The translations under genes were made by a program, and so were the position numbers. Below, piece after piece: positions 59,358 to 64,000 of a stretch of DNA of 64,000 nucleotides (positions within the stretch are counted from its first letter, which is position 1; each line of letters opens with the position of its first letter). The notes under the pieces are model-generated. The model was not told the DNA's origin, did no database searches, and saw nothing but the letters and a program-made list of their open reading frames with translations. Source of the stretch: Stereum hirsutum FP-91666 SS1. Lineage: Eukaryota > Basidiomycota > Agaricomycetes > Russulales > Stereaceae. The stretch lies in the NCBI RefSeq assembly GCF_000264905.1, contig NW_006763142.1:165353-229352 (forward strand), written 5' to 3'.

Positions 59358-60122
59358 TCACAAGCGTGGCGTGCGCGCGCGTTCGTTTGCATACTTGGTC
59401 TGCACATGGAATGACGTCGATTAGCGAGAAACAACCATCGCGACATATAGAACAACTCACCATCTCGACCTCCTTCCTCTCGAAACCACACTTCTCGTAG
59501 AATGCTGTACAAGACCTGTCAGCTTTCCCAATCTTCCTTCGACGAAGATAGAATGGTTGAATTCACGGATGTTCGACTCATTGCAGTTCAAGATCGTCTT
59601 GTAACACCCCCTGCCTTCACTAATTCCCGTTAGCGCCTGAATGACCCTCAACCCCAACTTCTTCCCCTGCTGGCTCTTGTCCACCGCAATATCCTCGATG
59701 TGACCGACTAGGCCCAAGCCACGAAGAAACTTGCGCTCGAGGAAGACAGTGCCGACGGCCACGATTCTGTCCGTCGTTTTCGAGACGATGACGATGGAAT
59801 AGTATGTATAGGCTGCGTGGGAGATGGATTGAAACTGGGAGAGCCACGCTTGGGCGCCTGGGTCCGGTGTGTGGGTCAAAACGGCTAGGATATCGAGATG
59901 GCCGCGGTGGTAATCTGTTGATGCAAGTGGGCGCATCTGTACATGGTTTGGAATAAAAGATAGGAAGATATGAGGTGACATTGGGTCGTCAGTAAGTTCC
60001 TGGGATATTATTCGAAGAGAACGAACGTGGAGGTCGTCTGGGAGCTCATCCTTGACGCGCTGCGGGATGAGATGGGAAGGAAACAAAAGCTCGAGCTCGA
60101 TGTCTGGCGTGAATTTTGCCAT
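59358..60122 (-). CDS. GNA1: Glucosamine 6-phosphate N-acetyltransferase
   Basis: Three exons (59567-60122, 59461-59504, 59358-59399) encode 213 aa. The C-terminal 150 residues are a GNAT fold of the Gna1 type: RPLASTDYHRGHLDILAVLT, IVIVSKTTDRIVAVGTVFLERKFLRGLG, HIEDIAVDKSQQGKKLG (acetyl-CoA pyrophosphate loop, residues 151-157), YKTILNCNESNIPFYEKCGFERKEVEM. Gna1 transfers an acetyl group from acetyl-CoA to glucosamine 6-phosphate, the second step towards UDP-GlcNAc for chitin, N-glycans and GPI anchors. Compared with yeast Gna1 (159 aa) there is an N-terminal extension of about 50 residues with a conserved-looking start MAKFTPDIELELLFPSHLIP. Both introns lie at the C-terminal end. Confidence 0.95.
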
Positions 60123-60982
60123 GTTTCGGTATTAATGATTTGTGAGGAAGATATGAAGTAAGAAGGTGGTGGTGGTGGGAGAAAGAAAGGATGCGATGGG
60201 CAAACTGGAGGACGCTCGGGTTAAAGCCCTGATGGTAACATTCACCGCCACATCGGTTCAGGTCATACACGTGCGTGGCGGTGGGGTGGCGGCCAACCAG
60301 AGGCTTTGTGCTGATCGAAAAGGTTTCAACGGGCCTTGTTTGTGGATGGCTGGTGGTTTGCATTCATGGCTAAGCTCTTGGGATTTTTGACTAGGTGATC
60401 TGCTGGTGCTTCTATGTCCTCTGTTTTCTTGTGTCATCTTTGTGGAGATTCTTAGGAGACTAAGTAGTCGCCTTCACCTCTTTGAGTTTTCCGAGATCTT
60501 TGAGAGCATTCACCAGAGACGAAGCCGGCAGCCTGAGGACTGGTAGCTGGTTTCTCACAGGGAATGCTCTCTTATGCTACTCGATGCCTCCTCGTAGACA
60601 GAGGATTCAAATATATCATACCTCGACTGCCCATGGACGTCTTGCATGTGATTCGTGCAAGCAGCGTCTTGCTCATGCTCAGGCCTCCTCAGTGCGGATC
60701 ATTACTATGGCGATTGACAAGGTAAGCCGTCTCGTATCTACTCGAATCCTCTATGTCTGACATGTCAAGTATTCGGTACAGTGCATATGTCACTCGTAAT
60801 AAAGAATGCTTCACGGGTGCATGCACTGTGATGGCACTACGGACTCAGTCCGATGCTTTGTGCATACGCTTGAACGACAGTCCTCTTGTTCGACATTTAC
60901 ACTATATTTCCTTGCTATTTCTCTTCTACAGTGTAGGCCGGCCCCACTGTTCGATATCTAAACGAAATCTACCTGTTCTCTA
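60123..60982. other. Intergenic region between divergent genes
   Basis: No gene seen; it should hold promoters of Gna1 (minus) and of the Ser/Pro-rich membrane protein (plus). Confidence 0.5.
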
Positions 60983-62125
60983 ATGTTATCTCCCAAACTC
61001 AACACTCCTACTCTCATCGCCATTCTTTCAGTCATTCTCATTACATGCACTGCAGTCGCTTTCATGGCCTACTCACCCTTCCGCTCATCCGCCGTGCAAT
61101 ACTTTCGACCAAAAGTCCCAGAAAACAGGCAGACTATCCTTCCTTTGGTCCAGACCCCACGCCTGCCCCGACTCTCGCTCAGCACCAACTCGTCTTCCCG
61201 TAGCAGCTCGGAGTACGAGTTGTGGACCAAGGCTATCGAGACTCTGGGCTACGCGGACCCTGCCTATCCACAGCCGTCGTTCCGTCCTCTAACCCTGACG
61301 CTTCATGGCGCAGCCTATCGTTCCAGGACGCACCACAACAATTCACTCCGAATTCCCCATTCACTTCGAACCATACCATCGTTCATCTCTCGTTCCGAGA
61401 ACAATTACTCGACTGTTAACCGTGGATCCATTCCAACAATCCCTTCCATACCGTCGGAGCCGGGAACCAAGTTCTCTTCCATCGACGCCGAATCCATGCG
61501 AACCATTCCATCCCTGCCATCGTATGCGCAACCCCATTATTCCGCCTTCTTCAGACCACTGTCGGCCATCTCTCCCAATGGCACGAGCTCCCAGTCTGCG
61601 AACTCATCCGACTTCGACCTCGGTGCCGTACTGGATCACTTTCCCATGATAACCCACCAACTCCCATTCGCGAGCCTCCACGTACCCGTCATCCGCCATT
61701 CCGCGATCGAATTCTTAACCAAGACGTTTGACAACTCGATTTGGGCCGCCGGCAGCTCTCATCCGTCTCGTTTTCATCTCCCCAAACCCCACATCACACC
61801 ATCAGCCACAGTCGCTGCTCGCACATCGCACCAAGCCAGCAGCCCATCTTGGGTTTCTGTGCGTCTACACCCTCACGATCTATCCATGTCCAGCCTCGAT
61901 GCATCTTCCAGCCGTCTGTCCGACATCCTCGACGACGATTCCTCTTTCTTCCAAGGACGATCCGGTCCACCTCTCGTCCCATTCAACGCGCCGCGTCGAT
62001 CCATTCGTTATGTCCAACGACGCGTATATTCTGCGTCTTCACCATTCTTCACATCATACCGAGAATTTGGGGCGGAAACGGCATTGACGACTCGAGGTGC
62101 ATATCTTGTCGGGACGGGCCGATGA
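60983..62125 (+). CDS. Single-pass Ser/Pro-rich membrane protein, uncharacterised
   Basis: An uninterrupted frame of 380 aa. One N-terminal membrane helix at about residues 11-31 (LIAILSVILITCTAVAFMAY) is followed by a long hydrophilic part rich in Ser, Pro, His and Arg with phrases such as SLRTIPSFISRSENN and SMRTIPSLPSY repeated in variant form (RTIPS occurs twice and TIPS three times). No catalytic motif or known domain is visible. A signal-anchor topology with a disordered body is likely. It resembles the partial gene at the right edge only in layout. Lack of introns and low complexity lower certainty that the whole frame is coding, though the length would be unlikely by chance. Confidence 0.6.
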   Translation: MLSPKLNTPTLIAILSVILITCTAVAFMAYSPFRSSAVQYFRPKVPENRQTILPLVQTPRLPRLSLSTNSSSRSSSEYELWTKAIETLGYADPAYPQPSFRPLTLTLHGAAYRSRTHHNNSLRIPHSLRTIPSFISRSENNYSTVNRGSIPTIPSIPSEPGTKFSSIDAESMRTIPSLPSYAQPHYSAFFRPLSAISPNGTSSQSANSSDFDLGAVLDHFPMITHQLPFASLHVPVIRHSAIEFLTKTFDNSIWAAGSSHPSRFHLPKPHITPSATVAARTSHQASSPSWVSVRLHPHDLSMSSLDASSSRLSDILDDDSSFFQGRSGPPLVPFNAPRRSIRYVQRRVYSASSPFFTSYREFGAETALTTRGAYLVGTGR

Positions 62126-63378
62126 TGAGTAGACGTTGGGGGAACTTGAAGATAGACGGAATGGGCAAGGTATGATTCGCAGGTGGAATATTCAGTGTCG
62201 ATCCGAGGAGTCAGAGTGGACGACTTTCCAATGCAAAGTGCAGATGCTCCTCGTCCTTGACAACCGTTGTTGCGCTGGTGACATGTTTTCGTTTTCCAAG
62301 CATGGATCATCCAGCACTTACGCCATCGGACACTCACGCACTGGAACATCCTGATAGACGATGGACTACACATTCTTTTTTTTTTGTTTTACTCTATTTT
62401 ATTCGCTCCATAATTCATGCGGCAAACCTCTCTAAATGACCCGCTGTTCTTGATAAAGACATAGGCTTTGCTGCAGCAAGCTCGGCTGCATGTGTGTACT
62501 AACTATTCTTCCCGAACGTCGATTCCCTTGCAACGATCCGACACAATCGAGGTCAAAAGCGTGATGATGCCGAGTTTATTGCTCCACGGAGACTGCGCCG
62601 CCCTTCGTTTCACCCCATTCTCGACGGTGGTCTGATTTTTTTTTTTCATGTCCTTAACACGAGACGGTTTGATGATTCGCGTTGTCGGGAGTGAATGATT
62701 CAGGACCCCGGCTCCATCCAAACGAGTTCGTATAGGACCTGTTGATCATGCAGCAGATCCATTGCGATACGTTGGTGCGTTCTGTCATTTACAATAAACG
62801 AAGTGCTTTGGCATTTTCCAGTCGATCTCTGACCGCTCACAGTCTGACACAGCGAACTCGACACCGCTAAGTAGAAGAGACAAGTCTGACATCCGGAACC
62901 TCACCGTTGATGTATCTGATGTGACACAGTTCTTGTCAAATATTGGGAGCTGTACTTTAGTCAGTCCTTGCACGTTATGATACTTCATTCACCCAGAGCT
63001 CTGTCTTCAAGAAATAATGGAACACTAGCCGAAGTGTTTACTAACAGGAGGATTCCCTAGCTCAGTCAGCATGCTTCATCCTCAATACTCCATCGATGCC
63101 CCGAGCCTGTTCGACTAACACAAGCCCTCGGAATACGGTATGATTCCCGACCATTTCTCCCTGTGAGGCATAATGCGGAGAGAATCGTTTACTGTATTTG
63201 TGATCCAGTATGTCTGGACATCCGGTGCTTTCGTACGTTCCACCTCCAATGACGATGTCAGTGAACTCTCGAATGTTGTTCCATCTCATAATGCCTCTTC
63301 TCCAAGTTATAAGGACCTCTGCTCGACGTTTATATTCCATCAGAACAGCGCTCCCGAGCCTTGTACAAGACGTCACTG
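62126..63378. other. Intergenic region
   Basis: About 1.25 kb without a supportable gene between two plus-strand single-pass protein genes. Confidence 0.5.
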
Positions 63379-64000
63379 ATGCAACAGCAGACGCTTCTCA
63401 CCATTATCCTATTCCCTCTCATCGTACTTGCGTTCGTCTTAGTCATCTTTGCGTATATCTACGTGAGGATCTATGCCATTCCTCGCTCACCAAGACCCAC
63501 TACTCTCGTCCATCGACGTACGGCCTTCAAGCGAGATTACCCAACCACCAACATCCCAGACTATTCACTTCTACCCGTCCATACGTTCCCAGCGACTACT
63601 ATCACCCACAGCCAAGCTCCATCCCCTGCCTCGATATCATATCCCCTCTGCACCACTCGTACCCGATGCGCCAGTCCCCAAGTCCAAGAAGACATATCAT
63701 GGGACAACATCTCCCTCTTATCAGAGTCAGCCTGGCGGCCACTCACCCTCCCGCCCCTCGCAGACGACGTCCCCTATTTCCCCGATCCAAAAACCCTAAC
63801 CCCACGCCATCCTTCCCAAGCCCACACAAGGACATCCTCCTGCGACAGCGACGTCCTTCCATTCTCCGAGTCCCTACACACGCTCGTACCCGTACCCGTG
63901 CCCGTCCATGACTCGGACAGAGTCTACACCGACACTCACGATTCCGTCGAGTCTTCATCCACATCCATGACCATCCGAGATCGAAGATCACCAGAGGAGT
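63379..64000 (+). CDS. Single-pass membrane protein, 3' end beyond window
   Basis: A frame starting MQQQTLLTIILFPLIVLAFVL stays open for 207 codons to the right edge with no stop. One N-terminal membrane helix at about residues 5-30 is followed by RIYAIPRSPRPTTLVHRR and a hydrophilic, Pro/Ser/Thr/Asp-rich region (for example DISWDNISLLSESAWRPLTLP, and a short VPVPVPV run). No known domain is visible. The layout, helix then disordered tail, matches the gene at 60983-62125 and the two could be related, but I see no clear sequence identity. The true C-terminus lies outside the window. Confidence 0.55.
   Translation, partial: MQQQTLLTIILFPLIVLAFVLVIFAYIYVRIYAIPRSPRPTTLVHRRTAFKRDYPTTNIPDYSLLPVHTFPATTITHSQAPSPASISYPLCTTRTRCASPQVQEDISWDNISLLSESAWRPLTLPPLADDVPYFPDPKTLTPRHPSQAHTRTSSCDSDVLPFSESLHTLVPVPVPVHDSDRVYTDTHDSVESSSTSMTIRDRRSPEE

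Overview
The window reads as nuclear DNA of a basidiomycete fungus, most likely an Agaricomycete. Almost every recognisable gene is cut by many short (about 45 to 100 bp) GT-AG introns, genes lie on both strands with short spacers, and the recognisable products are ordinary fungal housekeeping proteins: Snc-type and VAMP7-type R-SNAREs, ribosomal protein uS11, UBR7, Ase1/PRC1, Gna1, an aldehyde dehydrogenase and 5-oxoprolinase. Alongside these are membrane-protein families of the kind expanded in mushrooms. Gene models were built by eye from splice sites and reading-frame closure.

Left end (1 to 7 kb) is the most interesting part. After a partial CAMK-type kinase come two tandem, minus-strand, signal-peptide-bearing genes that look like precursors of ribosomally made, Kex2-processed peptides. 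The larger (2104-3207, 169 aa, ten exons) carries six near-identical units of a Tyr-Tyr-containing core (AIGA, then S/I-VYYMS) bounded by KR sites. The smaller (1147-1543, 73 aa) ends in one divergent core, TIAGASACCY. On the opposite strand, 1.3 kb away, lies a complete UstYa/DUF3328 oxidase (4470-5258) with both HxxHC motifs, the enzyme family that cyclises ustiloxin-type (dikaritin) peptides in ascomycetes. Next to it is a membrane-anchored secreted-type protein (5950-6857). Together they look like a small, apparently undescribed basidiomycete peptide cluster.

7 to 17.5 kb: a DUF1349 protein, a double GFA-domain zinc protein, an intron-containing tRNA-Ser(UGA), and an Snc-type synaptobrevin whose start codon is split by an intron. 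The stretch 13.7-17.5 kb shows no supportable gene.

17.5 to 31 kb: a RING/coiled-coil/low-complexity protein, a large glycosylated membrane protein, a VAMP7-like longin SNARE, uS11 (with an ATG-only first exon), and a 72-aa protein that matches only the N-terminal helical domain of cyanase.

31.7 to 56 kb: four copies of one multi-pass membrane-protein family (two adjacent at 31.7-34.9 kb, one at 46.6 kb, one at 55.0 kb) are interspersed with a HyuB-only 5-oxoprolinase, UBR7, an ALDH3-like dehydrogenase and the microtubule bundler Ase1. 

57 to 64 kb: a lactonase-type beta-propeller protein, Gna1 (UDP-GlcNAc pathway), and two single-pass Ser/Pro-rich proteins, the last running off the right edge.
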